Origin: Variovorax sp. KK3 | GTDB lineage: Bacteria > Pseudomonadota > Gammaproteobacteria > Burkholderiales > Burkholderiaceae_C | NCBI RefSeq assembly: GCF_001984055.1 | Contig: NZ_LYVO01000042.1 | Span: 1 to 60,155, forward strand | Length of the DNA: 60,155 bases | Reading direction: 5' to 3' | In this document: piece by piece, positions 11,134-21,800 of the stretch | Layout: each line of letters opens with the position of its first letter | Numbering within the stretch: the first letter of the stretch is position 1 | Translations under genes and position numbers: made by a program | The notes under the pieces: model-generated | The model's input: the letters and a program-made list of their open reading frames with translations, nothing else | What the model was told of the DNA's origin: nothing | Database searches by the model: none

Positions 11134-11712
11134 TCAGCACCAAGGTAGAGCGCGGACCTCCAGGCGGAGTTCCTCGATCGACAGGCCTTCGTTGAAGATC
11201 ACCGCGTCGGCGGCCGCCTGGCGTGCGCGCCGCGTGGCCTGCTGCGCGATCACGGCGCGCACCGCGTCGGGCGCCCAGCCCGACCGCGCGACCACGCGCT
11301 GCAGCTGGGTTTCTTCGGTCGCATCGACCACCAGCACCCGCTCGACGCGTGCGCGCCAGCGCTTCGATTCGACCAGCAGAGGCACGTCGAAGACGATCAG
11401 CCCGGGCCCCGCGGCCGTGGCCCTGGCTTCGCATTCGATCCCGATGATGGGGTGCAGGATGGATTCGAGTCGTTGCTTGGCCGAAGGGTCTGCGAACACC
11501 AGCTCGCGCATCCGCGTGCGGTCCATGCTGCCGTCGGCGGCGACCACCGCAGCGCCGAAGGCGGCCTCGACCGCAGGCATCGCCGCGCCGCCCGGTTGCG
11601 TGATGGCGCGCGCGATGGCGTCGGTGTCGATCAGCGTCGCGCCGCCGTCGACCAGCATGGCCGCGACGGTGCTCTTGCCGCTGCCGATGCCGCCGGTGAG
11701 GCCGATGCGCAT
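11134..11712 (-). CDS. coaE: Dephospho-CoA kinase
   Basis: CoaE phosphorylates dephospho-CoA in the last step of coenzyme A biosynthesis. The 192-residue protein starts with RIGLTGGIGSGKST (P-loop at about residues 7-15), then has DTDAIAR, IVFDVPLLVES and ATRRARQAAADAVIFNEG, the LID and base-binding segments of the family. The ATG at 11712 is 14 bases after the pilD stop. The pilBCD-coaE order is conserved in many proteobacteria. Confidence 0.96.
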   Translation of the reverse strand: MRIGLTGGIGSGKSTVAAMLVDGGATLIDTDAIARAITQPGGAAMPAVEAAFGAAVVAADGSMDRTRMRELVFADPSAKQRLESILHPIIGIECEARATAAGPGLIVFDVPLLVESKRWRARVERVLVVDATEETQLQRVVARSGWAPDAVRAVIAQQATRRARQAAADAVIFNEGLSIEELRLEVRALPWC

Positions 11713-11726
11713 GGGCGTCTGCCCCG

Positions 11727-12632
11727 TCAAAGCCCGACCGTGCGCAGGATCGCTTCCGGGCCGAAGATCATCGCCGTGAAGCCGGCGCCGGCAAGGAAGG
11801 GCCCGAAGGGCACGTAGCCGCCTTCGCGCAGGCTGCTGTTGAATTTGAGGATGAGGCCGATGACCACGCCGATCACCGAAGCCATCAGGATGATCGGCAC
11901 CAGCGCCTGCCAGCCGAACCAGGCGCCGAAGGCCGCGAAGAGCTTGAAGTCGCCATAGCCCATGCCCTCTTTGCCGGTGGTCAGCTTGAAGAGCCAGTAG
12001 ACGGCCCACAGCGACAGGTAGCCCGCCACCGCGCCCCAGACCGCATTGGCCAGGCTGACCCCGGTGAAGCCCGCGATCGCAGCCAGCAGGCCGCCCCATA
12101 GCAGAGGCAGCGTGATGTCGTCGGGCAGGTACGTGGTGTCCCAGTCGATCAGCGCGGCAGTGAGCAGCGCAGCGGAGAAACCGCACCACGCGAGGCCGCC
12201 GAACTGGCCGGGCATGCGCCACACGCACCATGCGAAAAGCGCCGCCGTGACGAGTTCGACCAGCGGATAGCGCAGGCTGATCGGCGCCCTGCACGAGGCG
12301 CATTTGCCGCGAAGGAAGAGGTAGCTCAGGACCGGCAGGTTCTCGTACCAGCGGATCGCGTGGCCGCAGTGCGGGCAGCGCGAGCGCGGCACCATCAGAT
12401 TGAAGGGCTCTTGCGCGTCGTCGGGTTGGTCCGCGCCTTTTGCGGGAGCGGCAGGGGCAGCGGTGGCTGCCACGGCAGCCTCGGCACCGCCGGCCTGGAG
12501 CTCGGCACAGTCGGCGGCCCACTGGCGCTCCATCATCTTCGGCAGGCGGTGGATGACCACGTTGAGGAAGCTGCCGACCGTGAGCCCCAGCACGCCGGCC
12601 AGCGCGGCGTCCACCCCCTGCGACACCAGCAT
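11727..12632 (-). CDS. pilD: Type IV prepilin peptidase / N-methyltransferase PilD
   Basis: PilD cleaves the leader of type IV prepilins and methylates the new N terminus at the inner membrane. The 301-residue protein has the zinc-binding cysteine pairs at residues 86/89 and 111/114. The peptidase aspartates lie in the DWDTTYLPDD segment (about 163-172) and at Asp228 in the GMGYGDFK motif. About eight membrane helices are expected. An unusual Ala-rich hydrophilic insertion (about residues 43-76) lies between the first helix and the first CxxC. The start codon overlaps the pilC stop by one base. Confidence 0.95.
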   Translation of the reverse strand: MLVSQGVDAALAGVLGLTVGSFLNVVIHRLPKMMERQWAADCAELQAGGAEAAVAATAAPAAPAKGADQPDDAQEPFNLMVPRSRCPHCGHAIRWYENLPVLSYLFLRGKCASCRAPISLRYPLVELVTAALFAWCVWRMPGQFGGLAWCGFSAALLTAALIDWDTTYLPDDITLPLLWGGLLAAIAGFTGVSLANAVWGAVAGYLSLWAVYWLFKLTTGKEGMGYGDFKLFAAFGAWFGWQALVPIILMASVIGVVIGLILKFNSSLREGGYVPFGPFLAGAGFTAMIFGPEAILRTVGL

Positions 12633-13855
12633 CAGACGACCTGGCCGAGCTTGAAGATGGGCAGGTACATCGAGACCACGATGCCGCCGATGATGACGCC
12701 CAGGAACACGATGATGATCGGCTCCATCAGGCTCGAAAGACCGGCGACCATGTCGTCGACCTCGGACTCGTAGAAATCGGCCGCCTTGCCCAGCATGTGG
12801 TCGATGGAGCCCGATTCCTCGCCGATGGCCGTCATCTGCAGCACCATCGAGGGGAACAGGTTGGCATTGGTCATGGCCGTTGTCAGGCTGGTGCCGGTCG
12901 ACACTTCCTGCTGGATCTTGACGGTGGCGTCCGAATACACCGTGTTGCCCGACGCACCGCCCACCGAGTCGAGCGCTTCGACCAGCGGCACGCCCGCGGC
13001 GAACATGGTGGCCAGGGTGCGCGTCCAGCGGGCGACGCAGGACTTGTCGATCAGCTTGCCGAAGATCGGAATGCGCAGCAGCAGGCGGTCCATGAAGCGC
13101 TGGACCTTCTCGTTACGCTTCCAGGCCTGGAAGAAGAAGTACAGGCCGCCGCCGATCACGCCGAAGATCAGCCACCAGTAGGCGACGAAGAATTCGCTCA
13201 TCGCCATGACGAAGAGCGTCGGCGCCGGCAGGTCGGCACCGAAGGAGGTGAACACCTGCTTGAAAGCCGGGATCACGAAGATCATGATGATCGCCACCAC
13301 CACGAAGGCGACCACGACCACCGAGGTGGGGTACATCAGCGCCGACTTGATCTTCGACTTGATGGCCTCGGTCTTCTCCATGTAAGTCGCGAGGCGGTCG
13401 AGCAGCTCTTCCAGGATACCGGCGGCCTCGCCGGCCTCGACCAGGTTGCAATAGAGGCTGTCGAAGTACTTGGGAAACTTGCGGAAGGCAGCCGACAGCG
13501 AGGTGCCGGTTTCCACGTCGCTGCGGATGTCGTTGAGCAGCTTGGCCACGCTGGGGTTGGCGTTGCCGCGGCCCACGATGTCGAACGCCTGCAGCAGCGG
13601 GACGCCGGCCTTCATCATGGTGGCCAGCTGCCGCGTGAAGATGGCGATGTCCTTGGGCTTGATCGCCTTGCCGGCGCGCATGCGCCGCTTCTTGATCTTG
13701 GAGGCCAGCACGCCCTGGCGACGCAGCGCCGCCTGTACCTGGTTCTCGCCGGCCGCGCGCAGCTCGCCGCGCACCACCTTGCCGTTGCGGTCCTTGCCTT
13801 CCCACTCGTAGATGAATTCCTTGTGGGTGACCCGCGATGCTGCTGCCGTTGCCAT
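12632..13855 (-). CDS. pilC: Type IV pilus inner-membrane platform protein PilC
   Basis: The 407-residue protein has two GspF-type domains, each with the family pattern: LLQAFDIVGRGNANPSVAKL in the first and LVEALDSVGGASGNTVYS in the second. Long membrane helices follow (TSVVVVAFVVVAIIMIFVIP, and near the C terminus IIIVFLGVIIGGIVVSMYLP). PilC anchors the PilB and PilT motors and organises pilin assembly. It lies between pilB (15-base gap) and pilD (1-base overlap) on one strand, a translationally coupled unit. Confidence 0.96.
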   Translation of the reverse strand: MATAAASRVTHKEFIYEWEGKDRNGKVVRGELRAAGENQVQAALRRQGVLASKIKKRRMRAGKAIKPKDIAIFTRQLATMMKAGVPLLQAFDIVGRGNANPSVAKLLNDIRSDVETGTSLSAAFRKFPKYFDSLYCNLVEAGEAAGILEELLDRLATYMEKTEAIKSKIKSALMYPTSVVVVAFVVVAIIMIFVIPAFKQVFTSFGADLPAPTLFVMAMSEFFVAYWWLIFGVIGGGLYFFFQAWKRNEKVQRFMDRLLLRIPIFGKLIDKSCVARWTRTLATMFAAGVPLVEALDSVGGASGNTVYSDATVKIQQEVSTGTSLTTAMTNANLFPSMVLQMTAIGEESGSIDHMLGKAADFYESEVDDMVAGLSSLMEPIIIVFLGVIIGGIVVSMYLPIFKLGQVV

Positions 13856-13870
13856 TCGAACTCCGCTTCT

Positions 13871-15607
13871 TTACTCGTTGGTCACCGCGAGCACTTCCTC
13901 GAGCGAGGTGAGCCCCTGCATGACCTTGTGCAGACCCGACCGGCGCAGCGAGCGCACGCCCTCGGACTCGGCCTGGTGCGCGATCTCGAGGGCGCTGCCG
14001 TCGCGCAGGATGATCTTCTGGATCTCTTCAGAGATCGGCATCACCTGGTAGATGCCCACGCGGCCCTTGTAGCCGCCGTTGCAGGCGGGGCAGCCGACCG
14101 GCTTGTAGGCCTTCCAGGTGCCGTCGATCTCGTCGTCGCGGTAGCCGGCGTCGATCAGCGCTTCCTTGGGAACCTCGGACGGTGCCTTGCACACCGGGCA
14201 AAGCCGGCGCGCCAGCCGCTGTGCGGTGATGAGGATCACGCTGGACGCGATGTTGAAAGGCGCGATGCCCATGTTGCGCATCCGCGTCAACGTGGTCGGG
14301 GCGTCGTTGGTGTGCAGGGTCGACAGCACCAGGTGGCCGGTCTGCGCGGCCTTGATCGCGATGTCGGCGGTTTCGAGGTCGCGGATTTCGCCGACCATGA
14401 TGATGTCCGGATCCTGCCGCAGGAAGGCGCGCAGCGCGGTCGCGAAGGTCAGGCCCGCCTTGTCGTTGACGTTGACCTGGTTCACGCCCGGCATGTTGAT
14501 TTCGGAGGGGTCCTCGGCGGTCGCGATGTTGACGCCGGGCTTGTTCAGCAGGTTCAGGCAGGTATAGAGCGAGACGGTCTTGCCCGAGCCCGTCGGGCCC
14601 GTCACCAGCACCATGCCGTAGGGACGGCCGATCGCGTCGAGCAGCCGCTCTTTCTCGACGGTGTCGTAGCCCAGCGCGTCGATGCCCATGCGGGCGCTGC
14701 TGGGGTCGAGGATACGCACGACGATCTTTTCGCCGAAGAGCGTGGGCAGGGTGCTGACCCGGAAGTCGATGACCCGGTCGGGGCCGATCTTGAGCTTCAT
14801 TCGGCCGTCTTGCGGCACGCGCTTCTCGGAAATGTCCAGCCGCGAGATCACCTTGATCCGCGAAGCCAGCTTCTCCTTGATGACGGTGGGTGGCGTCGCG
14901 ACTTCGCGCAGTTCGCCGTCGACGCGGAAGCGCACCCGGTACTGGTGCTCGTAGGGCTCGAAGTGGATGTCCGACGCCCGCATGCTGAAGGCGTCGAGCA
15001 GCATCTTGTGCAGGAAGCGCACGACCGGCGCGTCTTCGACCTCGGCGCTGGCCGAGTCGTTCGAGTCGGCGGGGGTGTCCTGGATCGTGGAGTCGTCGAA
15101 CTCGAACTCGACGCCGACGATGCTGTCGATGGTCTCGGAGGCGCTCACGGCCGCGGCCTCGACCATGCGCGAGAGCTTGTCGTACTCCGCGATCACCCAG
15201 TCCACGCCCATCTGGGACGCGAACTTGATCTTCTCGACCGCCTGCTGGTCCGACGGATCGGCCGTCGCGACGATGAGGCGGTTGTTGCGCTTGCTCAGCA
15301 CCACCACGCGGTAGGCCTGGCACAGCTTCGGGTCGAGCAGGTCCTTGGGCAGGCGCTGCGCGTCGATCGCGTCCAGGTCGAGCAGCGGGGCGCCGAAGGC
15401 GCTCGACAGGGTGTGGGCCAGGTCGGCCGGCGACACGGCACCCGTGCCGGTCAACTCCGCGATGAAGCTGGTGCGGCCGCTGGTCGACTTCTGATAGATC
15501 TCCTCCGCCGTCTTCGCGGGCAGCTTGCCGGCGGAGATCAGGGCGCGTGCGAGCCCGGGCAGGGCGATCGAAGCGCTATCTTTGACGAGGGGTTCAGCGG
15601 CGGCCAT
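13871..15607 (-). CDS. pilB: Type IV pilus assembly ATPase PilB
   Basis: PilB is the hexameric ATPase that powers pilus extension. The 578-residue protein has an N-terminal MshEN/T2SSE_N-type domain (about residues 20-140), the Walker A motif GPTGSGKT at 337-344, an acidic DPDIIMVGEIRD box, and a zinc-binding tetracysteine (Cys470, Cys473, Cys506, Cys509). The order pilB-pilC-pilD-coaE is the standard one. No pilin (pilA) gene lies in the window, so the subunit is encoded elsewhere. The ATG at 15607 is taken as the start. An 8-bp inverted repeat lies about 60-110 bases upstream. Confidence 0.96.
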   Translation of the reverse strand: MAAAEPLVKDSASIALPGLARALISAGKLPAKTAEEIYQKSTSGRTSFIAELTGTGAVSPADLAHTLSSAFGAPLLDLDAIDAQRLPKDLLDPKLCQAYRVVVLSKRNNRLIVATADPSDQQAVEKIKFASQMGVDWVIAEYDKLSRMVEAAAVSASETIDSIVGVEFEFDDSTIQDTPADSNDSASAEVEDAPVVRFLHKMLLDAFSMRASDIHFEPYEHQYRVRFRVDGELREVATPPTVIKEKLASRIKVISRLDISEKRVPQDGRMKLKIGPDRVIDFRVSTLPTLFGEKIVVRILDPSSARMGIDALGYDTVEKERLLDAIGRPYGMVLVTGPTGSGKTVSLYTCLNLLNKPGVNIATAEDPSEINMPGVNQVNVNDKAGLTFATALRAFLRQDPDIIMVGEIRDLETADIAIKAAQTGHLVLSTLHTNDAPTTLTRMRNMGIAPFNIASSVILITAQRLARRLCPVCKAPSEVPKEALIDAGYRDDEIDGTWKAYKPVGCPACNGGYKGRVGIYQVMPISEEIQKIILRDGSALEIAHQAESEGVRSLRRSGLHKVMQGLTSLEEVLAVTNE

Positions 15608-15666
15608 TCAACTGGAATGTAACAAGACGTGAGAGTGCGGCACGATCATCGCTGATCGCCTGGGGA

Positions 15667-15716
15667 CTGTAAACCGCTCCATTTGGACCGAAGCGCGCAG
15701 CATTTTGCGTTTACAG
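15667..15716 (-). promoter_or_regulatory. Inverted repeat upstream of pilB
   Basis: CTGTAAAC (15667-15674) and GTTTACAG (15709-15716) are perfect inverted copies separated by 34 bases. They lie in the 271-base gap between the alpha-2-macroglobulin gene and pilB, upstream of the pilB start. The arrangement could bind a dimeric regulator or support DNA looping. No regulator is identified. Confidence 0.35.
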
Positions 15717-15844
15717 CCGGAAAGGCGTGTCGAAACGAAACAAAACGGGTCCATTCGCCGGCATGTGCGCGAGCGCGCGACGCGGTGCCAGTTTAGGCGC
15801 AAACAAGGCAAATGCCTCGTTCGCCAGAGGAGAGCCCCCCGGGT

Positions 15845-15871
15845 GTGGCGGCGGCGCATCGCGGCCGCCAC
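15845..15871 (-). terminator. GC hairpin just after the alpha-2-macroglobulin gene
   Basis: GTGGCGGC (15845-15852) pairs with GCCGCCAC (15864-15871) around an 11-base loop. It begins eight bases past the stop codon of the minus-strand alpha-2-macroglobulin gene. There is no T-run after it in that direction, so it is at best a weak or factor-assisted terminator, or an mRNA-stabilising structure. Confidence 0.4.
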
Positions 15872-15878
15872 GGCAAGG

Positions 15879-18800
15879 CTATTTCGACGCCTCCACCTTG
15901 ATGCGGTCGTTCGGCGATTCGCCGAACATCTCCGGCGCGTAGAGGGCTTCGACACGGCTGGGCGGCAGGGCGAAGTCGCCCACGTTGCTCAGCCGCACCG
16001 TGTATTCCATCTTCACGACGCCCTTGGGCAGGTACTCGTAGTAGCTGCGATAGGCCTCGAAGCTGCGCTCCTCGAAAGCCGGCCAGCCGGCGCCGGAACG
16101 CTTTTCCCCTTGCGTCGCCACCTGCGAATCGCGGCTCAGGCCGCCGCCGAGGATGGTCGCCCCGCCCGGAATCGGGTCGGTGATCGCGACCCAGGTCATG
16201 TCGGCGCTGGCGTTGACTTCCAGGCTCACCCGCAGGACGTCGCCGCGCGTGTAGACGCCCTTGGTCGTCTGTTCCACCGGCGTGATGGTCTTCTTGATGG
16301 CATAGCCGGCCGCGAAGGGTGCCTTCAGCTGCACAGCGGCCACGGACTGCAAGGTGAGCCACGGCCGCCCGCTGCCGCTTTGCGTGACCAGCAAGGTGTC
16401 GCGCGCGGCAGGCGCGCCGGCTGGCCAGGGCAGGAACATGCCGTTGTTCCGCAGGTTGCCGGGCGCGGCGGGTGCGCCGAAGGTGGTCGACTGGTGCGCC
16501 GCACCGCCCGCGTCGCTGGCCTTGATGCGCTCCACCTTGCTCCAGTCGACCTGGGCCTTGGTGTTGCCCAGGCTGGCCGCGGTGATGCCGGTGACCGGCG
16601 TGTTTTCGAATTGCTTCGAGAACTTCTCGAGTGCGAGGCCGCCCCACAGGTTGGCGGTGGTCGTGAGCCAGGCGCCCTTTTGCTGGCGGCCGATGAAGCC
16701 GCTGGCGAGCTTTCCGATGTCGTCCTTCCAGCTCGGGTCGTCCAGCACGGCCAGCAGCAGGCGCGCCGTGTTGACGTCGCCGTTGGCCATCAGCCACCAC
16801 CAGTAGTCGTCGCGCTCGGTGCTGAAGATCAGCTTCGTGCCCTGGTAGCTCAGGCGCGCCTTCAGCACGTTGTTGGCTTCCTCCAGCCGCTGCTGGCGTT
16901 GCGGCACGTCGGCCACGCGCTTGAGCACGTTGACCCAGTCGATGACCGCGCTGGTCGGCCACTGGTTGGGCGCGATGGTCAGGCTGCCGGTCATCCGGCC
17001 CTGCGCCTTGCCGTAGCGCGACAGGGCTTCGAGCGCGGCGAGCTTGCGCACGTCCAGGTCCTTGCGAGGGCTCCAGAACTCGCGCTGGATGCGGCCCTCG
17101 ACGAAGGCGATCAGCCCGGCTTCCATCGGCGCTCGCGCTGCATCGGGCAGCGCGAAGGCCGGGTCCAGCGCGGCCGCCTCGTGGGTGGCGGCCAGCAGGT
17201 ACGCGGTCAGGATGTCGCTGCCACGGTTGGCTTCGCCGTCGCGCGGCGGAAAGTAGTTGGCCAGGCCGTCGTCGTCGAGGTAGCTGGGCAATTGCGCCAC
17301 CACCGCCTGCCAGGCCTTGCCATCGCGCAGGCCGATCGACTTGCTGGTCTTCTGCTCCAGGCAGGCGTAAGGGTACGCGGCGAACCAGTCGCGCACGCCG
17401 GTCAGGCCCTCGGCCAGTCGCGGCTGCAGCGAGAGCTTCAGGCCACCGCGGCCAGGAAGGGCATCGGCCGGCGGCCCGACGTCGATCGTGAACGGCCCAT
17501 CCAACTGCACCAGCGTGGCCTGCTGCACCGTGAGCGGCACCGCCGGCACGATGCGCTGGCGCACCTTGAGCGCGTCGCGGGCGCCGCCGACCGTGTCGCG
17601 CGCCTCGATCTCCCACAGGATCGCCTCGGCCCGCGTCTGCGCCAGCTGGGCCGGTGCCGTCACCATCCAGGCGAGCTCGCGCGCCTCGCCCGCTGGAATC
17701 TCGACCGTCTGCGGGTCGAGCTTCATCAGCGTGGCGCGTGGCGCGGCTTCCACCTTCATCGGCTTCTGCGTCGTGTTGCGGAGCGTGATCTGCGCACGGA
17801 ACTGGTCGTCCTCGCGCACCAGCGGCGGCAGGCCGCTGACGATCTGCAGGTCCTGCGTGGCCTGGATCGAGGTCTGGCCCGTGCCGAACAGGCCGGTGCC
17901 GGCATCGGCCACGGCGACGATGCGGAAAGTGGTGAGCGCATCGTTGAGCGGCACCGTCACCGTCGCCTGCCCGTTGGCGTCGAGCACCACGGCCGGCTTC
18001 CACAGCAGCAGGGTGTCGAGCAGTTCGCGGGTCTGGCCCTTGCCCCCGCCGCCGCCGGCCGGCACCGCCTTGCGGCCGTAGTGCCGGCGGCCCACGATCT
18101 CCATCTGCGCCGTCGAGGTCGACACCCCCCAGCTGCGCCGCTGCATCATGGCTTCCAGCAGCTTCCAGCTGTCGTTGGGCATCAGCTCCAGCAAGGCCTG
18201 GTCGACGGCGGCCAAAGCCACTTCGGCGCCCGCCGCGGGCTTGCCGCCCGGCAGCTTGGCCGAGATGGTGACCAGCGCCTGGCCGCGCACCGGGTAGCTG
18301 GGCTTGTCGCTCGCCACCTTCACGTCGATCTGGTGGGCCTGGGTGCCGACGCGGATCTCCGCCAGCCCCAGCCGGTAGGCCGGCTTGCTCAGGTCGACCA
18401 GCGCGGTCGGTGCCACGTATTCCTTGCCTTCGTACCAGAAAGCGGTCCACCACTCGCGCGGCGCCTTGAAGCCCCAGGTGAAGAAGCTGTACCAGGGCAC
18501 TTCGCGCAGCCGGCCGCGCAGGGCGAGCACGCTGACGTAGGCGTTGGGGCCCCACTCGGGCTTGACCTGCAATGTCACCGTTGGGTCCTTGCCGTCGAGC
18601 TGCACGACCTGCGTCTCGATCACGCCCTCGCGCTCCACCGACACCAGCGCGGTCGCGAAGCGGAAGGGGCTGCGCACCTGGAACCGCGCGGTCTCGCCGG
18701 GCTGGTAGTTCTTCTTCTCGGGCAGCACGTCGATGCGGTCGTGGTCCTCGCCGCCGAACCAGAGTTCGCCCTGGCGCGTGACGTACACCGTGCTCGACGC

Positions 18801-21800
18801 GCGGCTGTCGCGGCCGTCCTTGTCGGTGGCGCTGGCGATCAGCTCGACCTGGCCGGCTTCCTTGAGTTCGGCCTCGCACAGCAGCAGGCCGCGTGCATCG
18901 CTCTTGCCGCTGCAGACGGTGCCAATCTCTTTCACGTCGGTCTTGTTGTCGTAAGTGTAGAAGCCGCCCACCATGCGCTTGCGGCTGGTGGTGGTGATGC
19001 GCGCGACGGCGCGCACGTTGAGCGTCACACCTTCCTGCGGCTTGCCGGCCAGGTCGAGTGCCAGGGCCTGGAACTTGAGCTTCTGGCTGGTCGAGACCCA
19101 ACTCTCGGTCTTGACGCCTGCGATCACGGCCGCCGGCCAGAGCGTTTGCACGCCGCGGAGGGTCTGCACCTCGCCGTTCGGGTCGGCATACGTGGCTTCG
19201 AGCAGCAGCTCGCGCGGCGTGGACTTGGCCAGCGGGATCTTCTCGATGGTGAGCCGGCCGGCGCCGTCCTTGTTGAGCGTCAGCGGCAGCTTGTCGGCGA
19301 TCACGCGCAGGTCTTGCGATGCCGACTCCGATTCGTCGGCATCGGCCGCGGCCTGGCCGTCCGCGCGCGGCGCGGAGAAGCTGAAGGCGTCGAAGTCGGG
19401 AAAGTTCAGGCCCTTGGCCCGCACCGCCGCCGTCACCCGCACCGGCAGGTTGGCCGCTCCGCCGCCGGCCACGTAGTTGACCTGCACGTCGGTGGGCAGC
19501 GACGTCGCGGCCACCAGCGGCTTCTTGTCGACCGGCGTGATGCGGCCTTCGAGCACCGGCAGCCGGAACTCCTCGACGCGGAACTGGCCCGTGCTGTAGC
19601 TGCGCATGCCGCCTTCTTCGGCGTCGGCGCTGCCCTCCTTGCCGTTGCGTAGTTCGACCTGGTAGACCCCGAGCTTGGCCGCGGGCGGAATGGCGAAGGT
19701 GTTTTCACCGCTCTGGCCGCCGGTCGCGGTCTTGCGCCACTGCAGCGGCTGGGTGAACTGCTGGCCGCTGCCGACGTGCGTCAGCACCAGGGTGTCGGGC
19801 AGCGTCTGTGGAATGCCGAAGCCCTCGCGCGTCTGGGTGCGGATCAGGTGCTTCATCGACACCGTCTCGCCGGCGCGCAGCAGCGTGCGGTCGAGCACGG
19901 TGTGGGCCACGCGGTCGGGCTCGGGCTCCATGCTGGTCGGCACGTTGAAGCGCCAGGGCTCGATGCCGCGCTGCCAGTCGCTCCAGGTGAAGGCCAGGTC
20001 CTCGACGCCCTGCTCGTCCTTCGCGCGGGCGCTGACGAAGTAGGCGTCGCCGCTGTAGTCCTCTTCGCTGGAGCAACTCGGCGGGCTGGCCGAGATGCCG
20101 GCCAGCTGCACCAGGCCGCGCGCATCGGTGGTGCCGGTGGCGACCTCCTTGCCGCTGCAGTCCGAGACGCGCACCGCCGCGTTCGGCACCACCTTGCCCT
20201 TGTCCAGCGTCGTGACCCAGGCCAGCGCGTTCTCGCGGCCCAGCTTGAAATGCACGGCCAGGTTGGTGGCCAGCGCCGTGGTGCGCACGTACATCGTGCG
20301 GCCGTTGCCATAGCGCTCGTCGAGCAGCGCGTCGCCGAGCTTTTGCGATGCGATCTCGAGCACGTGGAAGCCCGGCGTCAGCGGAATGCCGATCACCTCG
20401 AACGGCCTCGGGTCGCCGCCTTCGGCCTTCGGCATGTCCAGCGACTTCACGCCGGCCTGTCCGCCGAGCAGCGAGACCATGCGGGTCTGGATGCGTTCGC
20501 GTTCGTCCTTGTCGATGACCTTCGGCAGCGCGCCCTTGACGTCGCGCGACGCCTGCGTGCGCGCCATCGTGAAGTTGCTGTCGTAGCGTCGGACCTTGCG
20601 GAACCAGTCGATGATTTCGGCGTCGGTTTTCGGGTTGAGGTCGCTCACCTTGCCGGGCGTCAATGCCTGCACCTGCAACGCCGGCTCCACGCGCCGCACC
20701 GTCACCGGCATCATCGCCGTGCCGCCGGGTTCGGCCAGCCGCTCGACCACGCCGAAGGGCGACGCTGCGAACTTCGCCAGCGGGGGCATGGCGCCGGTGG
20801 ACACCTTGAGCGGAAAGCTGTCCGGCGCGGCCAGGGGGCGGCCCGAGGCATCCTCGAACTTCGCGGGCAGCTCGATCGTGAAGGGTGTCTGCTCGGCGAA
20901 CGGCGGCGCAAAGTTGACCGAGTCGACGACCGCATCGTCGTCCTTCGCCGCGCCGGCGTCGTCGAATTTCGGCTTGATGCTCTTGCCGCCGCCTTTGAGT
21001 TCGATCTGTGCGGCAAGCTTGCGCGCCACCGGCGCGTTGAACTGCAGCACCATCGGCTTGAGCGGCAGGCAGGCCGACTGCGCGTTCTCCCGCTCGCAGG
21101 TAAATGACACGGCAAAAGGCTCGCGCACCTGGAAGCTCAGGCGCCGCTCGACCGAATTGGCCACGCCCGACGGCGTCGCCACGCCCTTGCCGTACACCAG
21201 CTGCAGGCGCCCGCCCGGCGTCAGCCGCCGGTTGCACTGCAGGGTGACGAAGCGCAGCGGCGTCTTCTCGGCCTCGCGATCGCGGCCGAAGGCCTTGAGC
21301 AAGGCCTGGCGCTGCTCGCCTTCGACCAGCTTCACGGGAATGCGCTCGCCCACGCCGTCGGCCTGGCACCAGACGTTGCCGCGCACGCTCTCCAGCGTGG
21401 CCGGGCCGTTCAGTTCCAGCATGAACTGCTGTTCCTCGTCGATCCGGCCGTAGCTCGGCTGCCAGTTGCGCACGAAGGGGCCGCCGCTGGAGAACTGGTA
21501 GCGCTCCGGCCCGGTGAGTTCGGCGCCCGCGGCCGATTTGAAGGCCGCGATCCGCGTCACCGTGCAGCGCACGCCCGGCGGCAGGTCGTTCTCGAAGTCC
21601 CAGACCCATTGCTTGTCGGCCGTCCAGCGGCCCGTGCCCTTGCCGGCCTGGGCATCGGTGCAGTTCACCGCGAGCGGCGGCGGCGCCTTCGGATCGCCGA
21701 AAGTGACGGCCGCCTGGTCGAATTTCGCGACCACCTGGCGCACCCGGGAGACTTCGCCTTGCGGCGTGAGGCTGGTGATCTGCAGGGCCTGCGCACCCAT

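Noticed and set aside
11134..12522. A 462-codon frame fusing coaE to upstream sequence
   Set aside because: The extra N-terminal part is pilD in the wrong frame. coaE has its own ATG at 11712 with the P-loop just after it.
15705..19652. A 1315-codon plus-strand frame opposite the alpha-2-macroglobulin gene
   Set aside because: It is a shadow of the real gene, with a biased Arg/Gly/His/Leu composition and no motif.
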